Assembly: GCA_963699085.1 (NCBI GenBank)
Contig: CAVOTH010000003.1
Span: 248,001 to 312,000, forward strand
Direction: 5' to 3'
DNA from: Bog-756 sp963699085
GTDB taxonomy: Bacteria; Actinomycetota; Acidimicrobiia; Acidimicrobiales; RAAP-2
DNA length: 64,000 nt
This document shows, piece after piece, positions 10,701-20,000 of this stretch (its first letter is position 1; each line of letters begins with the position of its first letter). The notes under the pieces were generated by a model. The model made no database searches. It was not told the origin of the DNA and saw only the letters and a program-made list of their open reading frames with translations. The translations under genes and the position numbers were made by a program.

Positions 10701-11837
10701 GTGAACGGATGGGCCTTGCGCGAACGTCGACGGGAAGCAGGACTGACCGCGGCTCAAGTGGCACGGGTGACCGGTACCTCCGAGAGCAACGTCGCTGCCT
10801 ATGAGCGTGGGGACAAAGTGCCCGGACCGCCCACCGAGGAACGAATCCTGAGTGCCATCGAGGCCGGCTCTGATAGTCCGATCTATGTCCACGGTCTGGT
10901 CACTTCGCCGCAGGCTTCCGCAGCAATTCGCCGGGGCCTCCGCCGCGGTTGGACACCGAGGGAGCTGTTACGAATCGTCCGGGAGCAGCGATCGAATTAC
11001 AAATGGATCTCTCGTCCGATCGACCAACAGGTGTTTCTTGCCCGACCGTTCACCACCGGGGACCGGCGATGGGACGCACTTCTCGCCGGAGCCACGGAAG
11101 AGTTGGCGGCGCGGAGCAACATCCCCGCCCCTCTTTGGACAGAAGGCATTCACCTCGAGGAGGAATGGTTCGTTACGGACGATCCGGCCTTCCACCAATA
11201 CCTGAGTCGCGCATTCACCTCAGGCATTCCGCTCCCGCGGCATCATGATCGATCCCGATGCGCTGGAGTCGGTGTGAAGTCCGACGGGCCACTGCTGGGG
11301 AAGGAGCGAATCACGGAGTTGCTGTTTGAGCTCGGTCGAAGGTGTGCTGCCAGTGGTGTCTCTGTGGACATGTTGGTTGTGGGCGGAGGTGCGATTGCCC
11401 TGGCCTACAACGGGGACCGGACAACTCGAGACATCGACGCAATCTTTGAACCGAAGATGCGCGTCTATGCAATTACGAAGATCATGGCGGACGAGCTAGG
11501 TCTGCCCCGAGATTGGTTGAACGATGGCGTGAAGGGACTGCTTCCCGATTTCAAGGACGGTGGCCTTCAGTTCACGGTGGCGGGCGAAGGCATTCGCATC
11601 GTGGTGCCGTCCCCCGAGTATCTCTTCGCCATGAAGGCCGTATCGGCCAGAATCGGCATCGATGATGACGACGTCCGGTTGCTCGGGCGACGGATCGGTA
11701 TCACCAGCGCGGCCGAGGCATTTGAAGCGGTCGAGCGGTTCTACCGACGGGAACGCGTCTCTGCCAAAGCGGGGTTCTACTTGGAGACCATCTTCCAGAG
11801 TCATGTCGTCCTCAATCCTGAGGAATCTACAGACTGA
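10701..11837 (+). CDS. HTH domain and nucleotidyltransferase read as one 378-residue ORF (probably two genes joined by a frameshift)
   Basis: The first 60 residues form an XRE-type helix-turn-helix (LRERRREAGLTAAQVARVTGTSESNVAAYERG). From about residue 190 the frame encodes a nucleotidyltransferase-like domain: VVGGGAIALAYNGDRTTRDIDAIF is the GG-x-DxD motif of AbiEii/MNT-type proteins. Reading +1 from about 11208 gives HSPQAFRSRGIM then IDPDALESV and a TGA at 11275-11277, which resembles the usual C-terminus of the HTH partner. GTG 11274 would then start the nucleotidyltransferase with a GTGA overlap. The natural state is therefore probably an antitoxin-like HTH gene (10701-11277) plus a nucleotidyltransferase gene (11274-11837), a toxin-antitoxin-like pair. 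A genuine fusion is the alternative. Confidence 0.6.
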   Translation: MNGWALRERRREAGLTAAQVARVTGTSESNVAAYERGDKVPGPPTEERILSAIEAGSDSPIYVHGLVTSPQASAAIRRGLRRGWTPRELLRIVREQRSNYKWISRPIDQQVFLARPFTTGDRRWDALLAGATEELAARSNIPAPLWTEGIHLEEEWFVTDDPAFHQYLSRAFTSGIPLPRHHDRSRCAGVGVKSDGPLLGKERITELLFELGRRCAASGVSVDMLVVGGGAIALAYNGDRTTRDIDAIFEPKMRVYAITKIMADELGLPRDWLNDGVKGLLPDFKDGGLQFTVAGEGIRIVVPSPEYLFAMKAVSARIGIDDDDVRLLGRRIGITSAAEAFEAVERFYRRERVSAKAGFYLETIFQSHVVLNPEESTD

Positions 11838-12004
11838 AGACTGCTCGACGTGAAGTGGGCTCCTTCGTCGTGCGAGGGGTTATCCCAGCGAGATCCCTAC
11901 GACTCGAGGGACCTAGCGGACCAACTTGGCGCCGGCTCCCGAATGTACCTGCGCCTGCGCACCCGAAGCCACCGGTGGGTCCCGAGGCAGGGTGAAGCAG
12001 TTGG

Positions 12005-13174
12005 TCAGGCGGCCGCCGACGTCGCTCGGGCGGCCCGAGCCCGAATGGCCCATCCCGGGCCACGGAAGACATAGGACAGGCGCTCTGTCCACCCAGTGCA
12101 CGAGGCGATGTCCTGGGCCATGTCCACGTATTCATGGGTGCCGATCCGTGCGGGGTTGAACGTGTCGATGTTGGTGGTGAGCCCGTACACCGCCGCTTCG
12201 TCCTCGGGTTCGAACGTTCCGAACATCCGATCCCAGACGATCAGGATTCCACCGTGGTTCCGATCGAGGTACTGCCGGTTCGTCCCGTGGTGGACGCGGT
12301 GATGGGACGGCGAATTGAGCGCCCGCTCGGCGCGGCCGATCCGGTCGATCACTTCGGTGTGGATCCAGAACTGATAGATGAGGTTGACGCCTCGGGCCGT
12401 GGCCACGGCCTCCGGTGGGATCCCTAACAGGCAGAGCAGGCCATAGGGGAGCGTGGTGCCGAGGGCGTCGGCCACCGGCTGCCGCAATGCGGTCGACAGG
12501 TTGTAGCGCTCGCTCGAATGGTGGACCTCGTGCACTGCCCACATGTACCGGCTGGTGTGCATGAACCGGTGGTTCCAGTAGTAGATGAAGTCCCAACCGA
12601 CGATGGCCAATGCGAGCGCGGTAGGTCCGTTTCCGAGTGACCGGACCAGGCGCCTTCGCCACAGTCGCTCGGGCGTCGTGACCGTCGCCCACGCACTGGT
12701 GACGGCCATGCCACCGATGGCCACTGCGGCAACGCCACTGACCGCGGCCACCCTTCGGGCGGGCGACGGCGCCGTACTCCGTCCATCGACAGCCAACAGC
12801 TCGTCGACCCCGCCATTGGTTCCGTTTTCCTCGGCGCGGCGGGCCAGCGCGTCGGCCGCCGTGGTTACGGCGACAGCCGCAGCGGCCACACCGATGGCGG
12901 CCTTGGCGAACCTCCCCCGTCCCGGGGTGATCGGGCGGAGCAACCAGGGCATCACGAACGGGGCGACCAGGCTCAGGCTCCCCATGGCGAGGCTGGCGAA
13001 GGTGTCGCGCTTCTCGTAGTCACCAGCCGTCGGAGTGGCACCGCGGTCGAGCCGCCGGCGCCGGGTCCAGTACTCGATTCCGATGGCGGCGAAGTAGCCG
13101 GGGACCGCTATCACGGTCAGGTCTACGGCGTTGCTTCCGGGCTTGGTCGGTCGGATCAACTTCGATGCCCTCAT
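12005..13174 (-). CDS. Sterol desaturase / fatty acid hydroxylase family membrane protein
   Basis: This superfamily holds di-iron membrane oxygenases that hydroxylate or desaturate lipids. The 389-residue protein has the three histidine clusters expected: HRFMH, HEVHHSS and, after a gap, HRVHH (in PSHHRVHHGTN). Hydrophobic helices lie around residues 15-35, 60-85, 90-110 and 165-200. GGGAGGG just upstream of ATG 13174 supports the start. The stretch between the first membrane helices and the first His box (about residues 115-165) is Ala-rich and less conserved. Substrate cannot be told from the sequence; nearby steroid and fatty-acid genes make a lipid substrate plausible. It converges on the HTH/nucleotidyltransferase locus. 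Confidence 0.85.
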   Translation of the reverse strand: MRASKLIRPTKPGSNAVDLTVIAVPGYFAAIGIEYWTRRRRLDRGATPTAGDYEKRDTFASLAMGSLSLVAPFVMPWLLRPITPGRGRFAKAAIGVAAAAVAVTTAADALARRAEENGTNGGVDELLAVDGRSTAPSPARRVAAVSGVAAVAIGGMAVTSAWATVTTPERLWRRRLVRSLGNGPTALALAIVGWDFIYYWNHRFMHTSRYMWAVHEVHHSSERYNLSTALRQPVADALGTTLPYGLLCLLGIPPEAVATARGVNLIYQFWIHTEVIDRIGRAERALNSPSHHRVHHGTNRQYLDRNHGGILIVWDRMFGTFEPEDEAAVYGLTTNIDTFNPARIGTHEYVDMAQDIASCTGWTERLSYVFRGPGWAIRARAARATSAAA

Positions 13175-13334
13175 CCGACTCCCTCCCAGTTCGGTTGGCC
13201 CGGCAGACGGCCGACACTGCGGTACGACACCGGCTGGGTACTTCCGTCCATCCGCTGGGCACAGTACTGCAGTGGTCCCCGACGGATTCCGAAGCCTGCG
13301 GTGACGTCGTCGACGCCGCCGAGGTCCTACCGGG

Positions 13335-13916
13335 TCAGCCGGTGGTGGACCTGCGTAGCGGACGAAGTGCGGTCTCCAACTTGGCCAGCTCGGCCAGCAT
13401 GTCGGCGGCGCCGGTGAGCAACAGCTCGTTGGGGACGAAGTGACCGTCGTCGTCGATGAATTGGGCCACGAAAGGGATGTTGACCGCCTCCATCACCGGG
13501 GTCATCCGCAACCCGGCCACCACGGGCTTGAGCGCCTGCAACGCACGGGTGCCGGCAGCCACGCCGCCGTAGCTGACGAAACCGACCGGCTTGTAGGCCC
13601 ACTCGGTGTGCAGGTAGTCGAGGGCGTTCTTGATCGCCGCGTTGAAGCTGTGGTTGTACTCGGGAATCACGAACACGAAGGCGTCGGCCCGGTCGACCGT
13701 CTCACTCCAGGCGATGGTGTGCGGGTTCTGGTACTGCCGGAGCCTCGGATGGGCCGGTTCGTCGAGCAGGGGCAGGTCCACCTCGGCGAGGTCGATCAGT
13801 TCCACGTCGAATGCACCCTGGTCGCGGGCGACACTGTCGAACCACTTGGCCACCGGAAGCCCCACCCGTCCGGGACGGGTGCTGGCGATGACGATCTGGA
13901 GGATGGGCTTGGACAC
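13335..13916 (-). CDS. NADPH-dependent FMN reductase family protein
   Basis: Members bind FMN and reduce quinones, azo dyes or chromate with NAD(P)H. The 193-residue protein starts VSKPILQIVIASTRPGRVG, the phosphate-binding loop of the flavodoxin-like fold, and has the family signature PEYNHSFNAAIKNALDYLH and later YGGVAAGTRALQALKPV. Start GTG 13916 is supported by AAGGAG at 13922-13927, five bases upstream; the frame continues much further upstream but without coding character. It is divergent from the thiolase gene and shares the 300-base region that carries a KstR-like palindrome at 14114. Confidence 0.87.
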   Translation of the reverse strand: MSKPILQIVIASTRPGRVGLPVAKWFDSVARDQGAFDVELIDLAEVDLPLLDEPAHPRLRQYQNPHTIAWSETVDRADAFVFVIPEYNHSFNAAIKNALDYLHTEWAYKPVGFVSYGGVAAGTRALQALKPVVAGLRMTPVMEAVNIPFVAQFIDDDGHFVPNELLLTGAADMLAELAKLETALRPLRRSTTG

Positions 13917-14113
13917 GGTTACTCCTTGTGACTGGTGACGGCGGTGTGACTGTTGAAGTCGGCGTCGTGGAGGACTCGACAGTCGTTGCGTACACAAGTA
14001 TCCTAGCCACGTAGCCGACCGGGCGATCGTGCAGATGCACCGTCCGATCGGCGAGGAGGCATCCTGATCGGATGAGGAGGAATCGTCCGGCAACCGCCGC
14101 CGGTTCCCGGTTC

Positions 14114-14127
14114 TAGAACGGGTTCTA
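14114..14127. promoter_or_regulatory. KstR-like operator overlapping the thiolase -10 element
   Basis: TAGAACGGGTTCTA is a perfect palindrome (arms TAGAAC and GTTCTA) and matches the published KstR motif TnnAACnnGTTnnA at every fixed base. A good -10 hexamer, TATACT (14126-14131), overlaps its right end, so binding would block transcription of the thiolase gene 94 bases downstream. Near-copies stand at 17755 and 21698. The rest of 13917-14220 shows nothing else I can name. Confidence 0.65.
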
Positions 14128-14220
14128 TACTGCTGCCGCCGGGTACCGGGTTGACGCCCGGTCCGGATACCAGTCGCAACACCCATGCCAGCAACCAGAA
14201 CGCACAAAAGGGGAACCACC

Positions 14221-15381
14221 ATGGCCCAGCCGGTGATCGTCGAAGCAGTCCGCACTCCGATCGGGAAGCGCAACGGTTGGCTCTCCGGTTTCCACGCCGC
14301 CGAACTACTGGGTCGGGCCCAGGTCGAACTGCTCAAGAAGGCGGGTGTCGATCCGGGCAGCATCGAGCAGATCGTCGGGGGGTGCGTGACCCAGGCCGGC
14401 GAGCAGGCCTCGAACGTCACCCGCACCGCATGGCTGAGCCAGGGTATGCCCTACGAGACGGCGGCCACCACGGTCGACTGCCAGTGCGGCTCGGCCCAGC
14501 AGGCCAATAACTTCGTCGCCAACCTGATCGCAGCCGACGCCATCCACTCGGGCATCGCCTGCGGCGTCGAGGCGATGAGCCGGGTCGGACTCGGGGCGAA
14601 CGCCTTCAATGGCCCGGGCAAGTCGCGTCCCGAGGAGTTTCCCTGGGACATGCCCGACCAGTTCAACGCGGCGGAGCGCATCGCCCAGAAGTACGGGATC
14701 ACCCGTGCCGACGTCGACTGGCTGGGCCTCGAGTCGCAGCGCAAGGCCGCCATTGCGGTGGCCGAGGGCCGTTTCGATCGAGAGATCGTGCCCGTGGAGG
14801 CCCCGGTGATGGGTGCCGAGGGCCTGACCGGTGAGAGAAACCTGGTCAGCCGCGACCAAGGTCCCCGCGAGACCACGGCCGAAGGCCTCGCCGGTCTCAA
14901 GCCCGTTCTGCCTGACGGCATGCACACCGCCGGCAACAGCTCACAGATTTCCGATGGTGCGGCCGCCGTGCTGTGGATGTCCCAGGAGCGGGCGGGAGAG
15001 GCCGGGCTCCGCCCCCGTGCCCGCATCGTGGCCCAGACCCTGGTCGGCTCCGACCCCTATTACCACCTCGATGGCCCCGTCGCCGCCACGGCCGACGTGC
15101 TCAAGAAGGCGGGGATGACCATGGACGACATCGACATCTTCGAGGTCAACGAAGCATTTGCCTCGGTCGTGATGTCATGGGGTAAGACCCATGAGGTGGA
15201 TTGGGACAAGGTCAACGTCAACGGCGGCGCGATCGCCCTTGGCCACCCGGTGGGTTCCACCGGTGCCAGGCTGATCACCACCGCCCTGCACGAGCTCGAG
15301 CGGTCCGACAAGAATCTCGCACTGATCACCATGTGCTGTGGGGGTGCACTCGCCACCGGCACCATCATCGAGCGGATCTGA
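14221..15381 (+). CDS. Thiolase (acetyl-CoA C-acyltransferase, steroid FadA5/FadA6-like)
   Basis: Thiolases cleave 3-ketoacyl-CoA with CoA at the end of a beta-oxidation turn. The 386-residue protein has the nucleophilic Cys89 in VDCQCGSAQQ, the His motif NGGAIALGHPVGSTGARL and the C-terminal Cys in TMCCGGALATGT, so the catalytic set is complete. CGSAQQA in place of the common CGSGLQA resembles actinobacterial steroid thiolases (FadA5/FadA6 group), which is inference. Start ATG 14221 has AGGGG seven bases upstream; the frame opens at 14185. A KstR-like palindrome lies 94 bases upstream. Confidence 0.92.
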   Translation: MAQPVIVEAVRTPIGKRNGWLSGFHAAELLGRAQVELLKKAGVDPGSIEQIVGGCVTQAGEQASNVTRTAWLSQGMPYETAATTVDCQCGSAQQANNFVANLIAADAIHSGIACGVEAMSRVGLGANAFNGPGKSRPEEFPWDMPDQFNAAERIAQKYGITRADVDWLGLESQRKAAIAVAEGRFDREIVPVEAPVMGAEGLTGERNLVSRDQGPRETTAEGLAGLKPVLPDGMHTAGNSSQISDGAAAVLWMSQERAGEAGLRPRARIVAQTLVGSDPYYHLDGPVAATADVLKKAGMTMDDIDIFEVNEAFASVVMSWGKTHEVDWDKVNVNGGAIALGHPVGSTGARLITTALHELERSDKNLALITMCCGGALATGTIIERI

Positions 15382-15451
15382 CCCGGACGAGGGCTTTGGT
15401 GCCCCAAAGGCACCGTTGTCGGATCCGGGCAGTCGTGCTTGAGTGGAGGGT

Positions 15452-17702
15452 ATGCACCTGCCCAAGCCGTTCCGGGCGCGGATCGGCTTTCGACTCGTCC
15501 CCTTCATCGTCCTGACCGCCGTGGTTTTTTCCGCCTGCACTGGCGCTGCCAGGCCGGCGGAGGGAGCCGGCCGGAGCGTTGACCACACTGGACAGACCGC
15601 TCCCCTGGACGGTGCAGACCCGGGCTGGACGACGTTCGACCAGAACGGGTTGCGCACCGGAGTCGACGCGTCGGGAGCCTCATTCTCCCCAGCGACACCG
15701 GCGTGGAACTCTCCCGTGCTCGACGGGTCGCTCTTCGGTCAGCCCCTACTGGACACCGGTCGGGTGTTCGCGGCCACCGAGAACGACACCGTCTATGCAC
15801 TCGCCGCCGATACCGGGTCGATCCTCTGGTCGACCCACGTCGGCACCCCACTCGACCCTTCGACCGTGCCGGGGCTCTGCGGCGACATCGATCCGACGAT
15901 CGGGATCACCTCGACACCGGTGATCGACACGGCACGGAGCGAGATCTTCGTGGTCGCCACCGAGCAGGCTCCGGGCGGGGCCTCCCACCACCTCATAGGG
16001 CTCGACATCTACACCGGGGCTGTGCTCCTCAACGAGGTGGTGGACCCGCCGGGAGTGACCGAGCCGGCATTCGAGCTACAGCGGGCGTCGCTCGCGCTCA
16101 CCGACGAACGGGTGATCATCGGCTTCGGAGGGAATGCGGGCGACTGCGAGCCGTACCACGGTCTCGTCGTGTCCGCCGCCCGAGGACGGGTCGCCCCCCT
16201 CGGTGTTCACCGTGGCCAACCTCCCCGGAGACAGCCAGGGGGCCGTGTGGATGGGCGGTGCGGCCCCGTCCATCGACGCACAGGGAAACATCTGGCTGGC
16301 CACCGGAAACAGCGCGTTTGATACGACAGGGGATCAGTACGACGAAAGCGACGGTGTCCTCGAGTTGACTCCGACGGCTTCGTTGATCGCTTCGTTCGCC
16401 CCCTCCACCTGGACCAGCGACAATGGCGCCGACTTGGACCTCGGGTCGGGGGCACCTGCGCTCCTCCCGAACGGACTGGTCTTCGAGGTCGGCAAGTCCC
16501 GGACCGCCTACGTGATCCGCCAGTCGTCGCCCGGTGGCGTCGGGGGCCAGGTGGCCGATTCCCCGGGATTCTGTGGCAACGACAACGACGGCGGGTCGGC
16601 CGACCTCAACGGGACGCTTTTTGTGCCCTGTTCGGACGGCTTGCGGGCCGTTCAGCCGACGGCGTCGGCCCCGGTGGCGCTGTGGCGGACGACGAGTGGG
16701 GCACATGGCTCCCCGATCGTGGCCGGCGGCCTGGTCTGGTCGGTTTCCGGAGGCAACCTCTACGCCCTCGACCCGGCCACCGGAACCGCTGTGCAGCAGT
16801 TCTCCATCGGTTCGAGCAACAGCTCGTTTCCCTCGCCGGCGGCTGACGACGGTCTGGTGGTCGCCCCGTCCGCCAACCAGCTCCACGCCTTCATGGGTCC
16901 GGCCGGGCTCCCAGGGCCACCTGCTCCGAGTCCGCCGAGGCCCGGCTACTGGGAGACCGCCGCCGACGGGGGCGTCTTCTCCTTCGGCTCAGCACCGTTC
17001 TTCGGCTCGGCCGGCGCGCTCCGTCTGGACCGACCGGTCGTGGGCATGGCATCCACTCCCGACCACGGGGGCTACTGGTTGGTCGCATCGGATGGTGGCA
17101 TCTTCGCCTATGGCGATGCCGGGTTCTACGGATCGACCGGAGGGCTGCACCTGAACGCCCCGGTCGTCGGCATGGCCTCCACGCCGGATGGGCACGGCTA
17201 CTGGCTGGTGGCGTCCGACGGTGGGGTCTTCGCCTTCGGTGACGCCGGATTCGCCGGTTCGACCGGAGGACTGCACCTGAATGCCCCGGTGGTCGGCATG
17301 GCCGCCGGCCCGGACGACGACGGATATCGGCTGGTCGCGTCCGACGGTGGCGTGTTCGCATTCGGTTCCGCCCCGTTCGCCGGATCCGCCGGTGACCTGA
17401 CCCTCACCCGTCCGATCGTCGGAATGGCGGCGTCCCCCGGAGCGGGCGGATATTGGCTCGTCGCGTCGGACGGGGGAGTCTTCTCCTTCGGCGGAGCGGA
17501 ATTCCACGGATCGATGGGGGGCCAGCCACTCCAGCGGCCTATCGTGGGCATGGCATCGACCGCTTCGGGAGCGGGTTACTGGCTGAATGCCTCCGATGGC
17601 GGGATCTTCGCCTTCGGTGACGCCGCCTTCGAGGGCTCGACGGGAGGGCTCGCATTGGTGGCGCCGATGGTCGGCATGGCGTCCGGGCCGTCACCCGCCT
17701 GA
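15452..17702 (+). pseudogene. Secreted lipoprotein with PQQ-like beta-propeller and six GYWLVASDGG repeats, one frameshift
   Basis: Part one (15452 to about 16180) encodes a hydrophobic signal ending FIVLTAVVFSAC, a plausible lipobox, then PQQ-propeller blades such as TVYALAADTGSILWSTHVG. A one-base frame change near 16175-16185 moves the coding frame; part two continues the propeller (NLYALDPATGTAVQQF) and ends in six repeats of 42 residues. The joint protein would be about 750 residues, anchored outside the membrane. ATG 15452 is the likely start although GGAGGG sits very close to it; GTG 15443 is an alternative. The coding signal is intact on both sides, so a sequencing indel is quite possible. 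Function unknown, perhaps surface binding. Confidence 0.75.
16944..17699 (+). repeat. Six tandem 126-bp repeats coding 42-residue GYWxxASDGGxFxFGxA units
   Basis: Each unit reads GYW-LVASDGG-VFAFG-DAGF-GSTGGL-L-PVVGMA with changes; the third aligned Trp is replaced by Arg in unit four (GYRLVASDGG). Units two and three share long identical stretches (GSTGGLHLNAPVVGMA). The repeat type is familiar from Acidimicrobiia secreted proteins, where it probably forms beta-propeller-like blades. Spacing is exact, with no insertions. Confidence 0.85.
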
Positions 17703-17754
17703 GCTTCGGCGGGGGCTCTCCGGAGCTCGTTCCGCCCGCTCCGGGCGCAGAAAG

Positions 17755-17768
17755 TAGAATGCGTTCTA
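17755..17768. promoter_or_regulatory. KstR-like operator upstream of the enoyl-CoA hydratase gene
   Basis: TAGAATGCGTTCTA keeps the arms TAGAA and TTCTA and matches TnnAACnnGTTnnA except for one base (AAT for AAC). It lies 107 bases before the start at 17875, the same distance range as at the thiolase gene. A possible -10, TAGATT (17767-17772), overlaps its right end. Confidence 0.55.
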
Positions 17769-17874
17769 GATTTACGGTCGCGCCGGCGCGTCCGGACGCC
17801 CACATCGGAATTATTGCGCTCTGGCGCATGAGGGGGACACAGCGGATGACGCCTGCCCCGAAGGGAGCAGCACC

Positions 17875-18669
17875 ATGATCGAAACCGAGCACCTGAACTA
17901 CGAGGTGGTCGGCACGACGGCCATCGTGACGATGAACCGTCCCGAAGCGAAGAACTCGTTGTCGGGACCGATGCTGGTGGGCATGGTCGATGCCTGGACG
18001 GAGATCGACGCCAACGACGACATCCGGTGCGCCATCCTGACGGGCGCAAGGGGAACGTTCTGCTCCGGCATGGACCTGAAGTCGATGTCCGGCCCGGGCA
18101 ACGAGGAGGTGTCGGCCCGGATGGCTGCCGACCCGGACCTCCACTGGAAGGCATTGCTCCGCCACTACCAGCTACGCAAGCCGCTGATTGCCGCTGTCGA
18201 GGGCTACGCAGTGGCCGGAGGCACCGAGATCCTCCAGGGGACCGACATCCGGGTGGCCGGCGAGAGCGCGACCTTCGGCTTGTTCGAGGCCAAACGGGGC
18301 CTGTATCCGCTAGGGGGCTCGGTGGTCCGCCTGGTCCGCCAGATTCCTTACACGGTGGCGATGGACCTCCTGCTGACGGCCCGGGCCATGAGTGCGACTG
18401 AGGCAAAGGAAGTCGGTCTCATCGGCTACGTGGTGCCCGATGGTGCGGCGCTGGACAAGGCGATGGAGATCGCCGAAGTCATCGGATCGAACGGCCCCCT
18501 GGCGGTGGAGGCGATCAAGGCCTCGCTGCGGGCGACCGACGGTATGTCGGAGGCCGACGCGTTGGCCGCCGACCTCGAGATCGGGTGGCCGATCTTCTCC
18601 ACTGCGGATGCGGCCGAGGGTATGCGCGCCTTCGCCGAGAAGCGTCCTCCGGTCTACACGCGTACATGA
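17875..18669 (+). CDS. Enoyl-CoA hydratase/isomerase family protein (EchA-like)
   Basis: Crotonase-fold enzymes hydrate or isomerise unsaturated acyl-CoA esters. The 264-residue protein shows TMNRPEAKNSLS, the first oxyanion-hole segment GTFCSGMDLKSM and the second VEGYAVAGGTEILQGTDIRVA; the catalytic Glu position corresponds to EAKRGLYPLGG. Length and order are normal for the family. AAGGGAG lies at ideal spacing before ATG 17875. The last four bases ATGA overlap a frame that stops after nine codons, so the following thioesterase gene is not started there. The KstR-like site upstream ties it to the lipid-degradation set. Confidence 0.9.
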   Translation: MIETEHLNYEVVGTTAIVTMNRPEAKNSLSGPMLVGMVDAWTEIDANDDIRCAILTGARGTFCSGMDLKSMSGPGNEEVSARMAADPDLHWKALLRHYQLRKPLIAAVEGYAVAGGTEILQGTDIRVAGESATFGLFEAKRGLYPLGGSVVRLVRQIPYTVAMDLLLTARAMSATEAKEVGLIGYVVPDGAALDKAMEIAEVIGSNGPLAVEAIKASLRATDGMSEADALAADLEIGWPIFSTADAAEGMRAFAEKRPPVYTRT

Positions 18670-18730
18670 GCAGCCCGGCGGGGATAGCCGCCTGATCTCG
18701 TTCCCCGATGACCACCCGGACTCCAGCCGG

Positions 18731-19420
18731 ATGCGTCTGGCCCAGGCGTTGCGGCCATTGATCAATTTGACCGTGTCGGGCACCCTGGACGACGCTGCGC
18801 TCGAAGAGGCGGCCGACACAGTGGAGCGCATACGCGCCGAACTCGCCGCCCAGGCCGGATCCGGCCGCCGCAGGCGCCAGGAACCGGAAAAAGGACGGCC
18901 TGCCGTCGACTATCTTCCAACCAGTCCGGTCGCGGGCGTCCTGAATCCGATCGCGCCTCCGGTCAGGCTCGAAATGGTCGACGGCGAAAACGGTGTTCCC
19001 GAGATCCGGGGCACGGCATGGTTCGACTACCCCTACGAGGGGCCGCCGAACTGCGTCCACGGTGGGGTGATCGCCGCCACGTTCGACGAGGTCCTGGGTG
19101 CGGCCAACATCGTCGCCGGCAGTCCGGGGATGACCGGGACGTTGAACGTGCGTTATCGGAAGCCGACGCCCTTGCGGGCGGAACTCAGGCTGGAAGGCCG
19201 GTTCCTCGACATCAATGGGCGAAAGATCCGAACCTGGGGTGGCATGTATCACGGCGATGTGCTGACCGCCGAGGCCGAGGGCCTGTTCATCGAAGTGATC
19301 CCCAGTCAGATGCTGGCCATCGCCGAACAGAATTCCGGAGATCGCGATGACGGGATGCTCCTGGCCATGCGACAGGCGGTCGACGCCGTCGACGGCCTCT
19401 CCGAACATGGACACGACTGA
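18731..19420 (+). CDS. Hotdog-fold thioesterase (PaaI/THEM4-like)
   Basis: The C-terminal two thirds show a hotdog thioesterase: PPNCVHGGVIAATFDEVLGAAN supplies the catalytic Asp/Glu and His-Gly-Gly motif, followed by TGTLNVRYRKPTPL. It probably hydrolyses acyl-CoA. The N-terminal 70 residues are helical and variable. ATG 18731 is the first standard start in frame, but homology-like sequence (LISFPDDHPDSSR) extends upstream to CTG 18692, which has a good GGGGA 9 bases before it; that rare start cannot be excluded. It follows the enoyl-CoA hydratase closely and its end overlaps the next gene by 14 bases, so the three look co-transcribed. Confidence 0.8.
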   Translation: MRLAQALRPLINLTVSGTLDDAALEEAADTVERIRAELAAQAGSGRRRRQEPEKGRPAVDYLPTSPVAGVLNPIAPPVRLEMVDGENGVPEIRGTAWFDYPYEGPPNCVHGGVIAATFDEVLGAANIVAGSPGMTGTLNVRYRKPTPLRAELRLEGRFLDINGRKIRTWGGMYHGDVLTAEAEGLFIEVIPSQMLAIAEQNSGDRDDGMLLAMRQAVDAVDGLSEHGHD

Positions 19421-19976
19421 CCGAAAGCGGAACGTGACGAGCGTGGTTCCGGACGGTCCCGTGAAGGTACGAGACGCTGTGCCCGACGACGCGCCCGCCA
19501 TCGCCGAGGTGCATGTCGAGTCGTGGCGGGCGGCCTACGTGGGACTTCTTCCCCCGACGGTGTTGGACGGCCTCTCGATCGCCCAGCGCACCCGGCACTG
19601 GCGCCAGGTCCTCGAAGAGATGACCGGGGACCGTGTGGTGGTGGCGGACCGCGCCGGCGATCTGTTGGGTTTCGCCCATGTCGGACCGGCGCTCGACGCC
19701 GACGCCGGGCCCTCCACAGGCCAGTTGGGCACGCTCTACCTGCGTTCCGATGCCTGGGGGACCGGATTGGGACGGCAGGTCCACGACGCCGGACTCGAGC
19801 GTCTGGCCGAGGCCGGGTACGACCGGGCGGTCGTGTGGATGCTGTCGACCAACACCCGGGCGGCCCGGTTCTACGAGCGCCAGGATTGGCGGCGCGACGG
19901 ACGCCTTCGGGTCCAGCAGTTCGGTGGAGCGGTCGTCATCGACCACCGCTGGGAACGGCGGCTGCCACTCGGCTGA
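19407..19976 (+). CDS. GNAT-family N-acetyltransferase
   Basis: The product (189 residues from ATG 19407) is a single GNAT domain. VRDAVPDDAPAIAEVHVESWRAAYVGLLP is the usual N-terminal strand-helix, and LYLRSDAWGTGLGRQVHDAGLERL contains the acetyl-CoA pyrophosphate loop (x-GTGLGR), followed by VVWMLSTNTRAARFYERQDWRRDG, the C-terminal motif B. The acceptor substrate is unknown; this subfamily often acts on small amines or N-termini. ATG 19407 overlaps the thioesterase gene; GTG 19434 is an alternative start that would remove nine residues. Confidence 0.85.
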   Translation: MDTTDRKRNVTSVVPDGPVKVRDAVPDDAPAIAEVHVESWRAAYVGLLPPTVLDGLSIAQRTRHWRQVLEEMTGDRVVVADRAGDLLGFAHVGPALDADAGPSTGQLGTLYLRSDAWGTGLGRQVHDAGLERLAEAGYDRAVVWMLSTNTRAARFYERQDWRRDGRLRVQQFGGAVVIDHRWERRLPLG

Positions 19977-20000
19977 GCCACCGGCCGGGCTCAGCACCGG

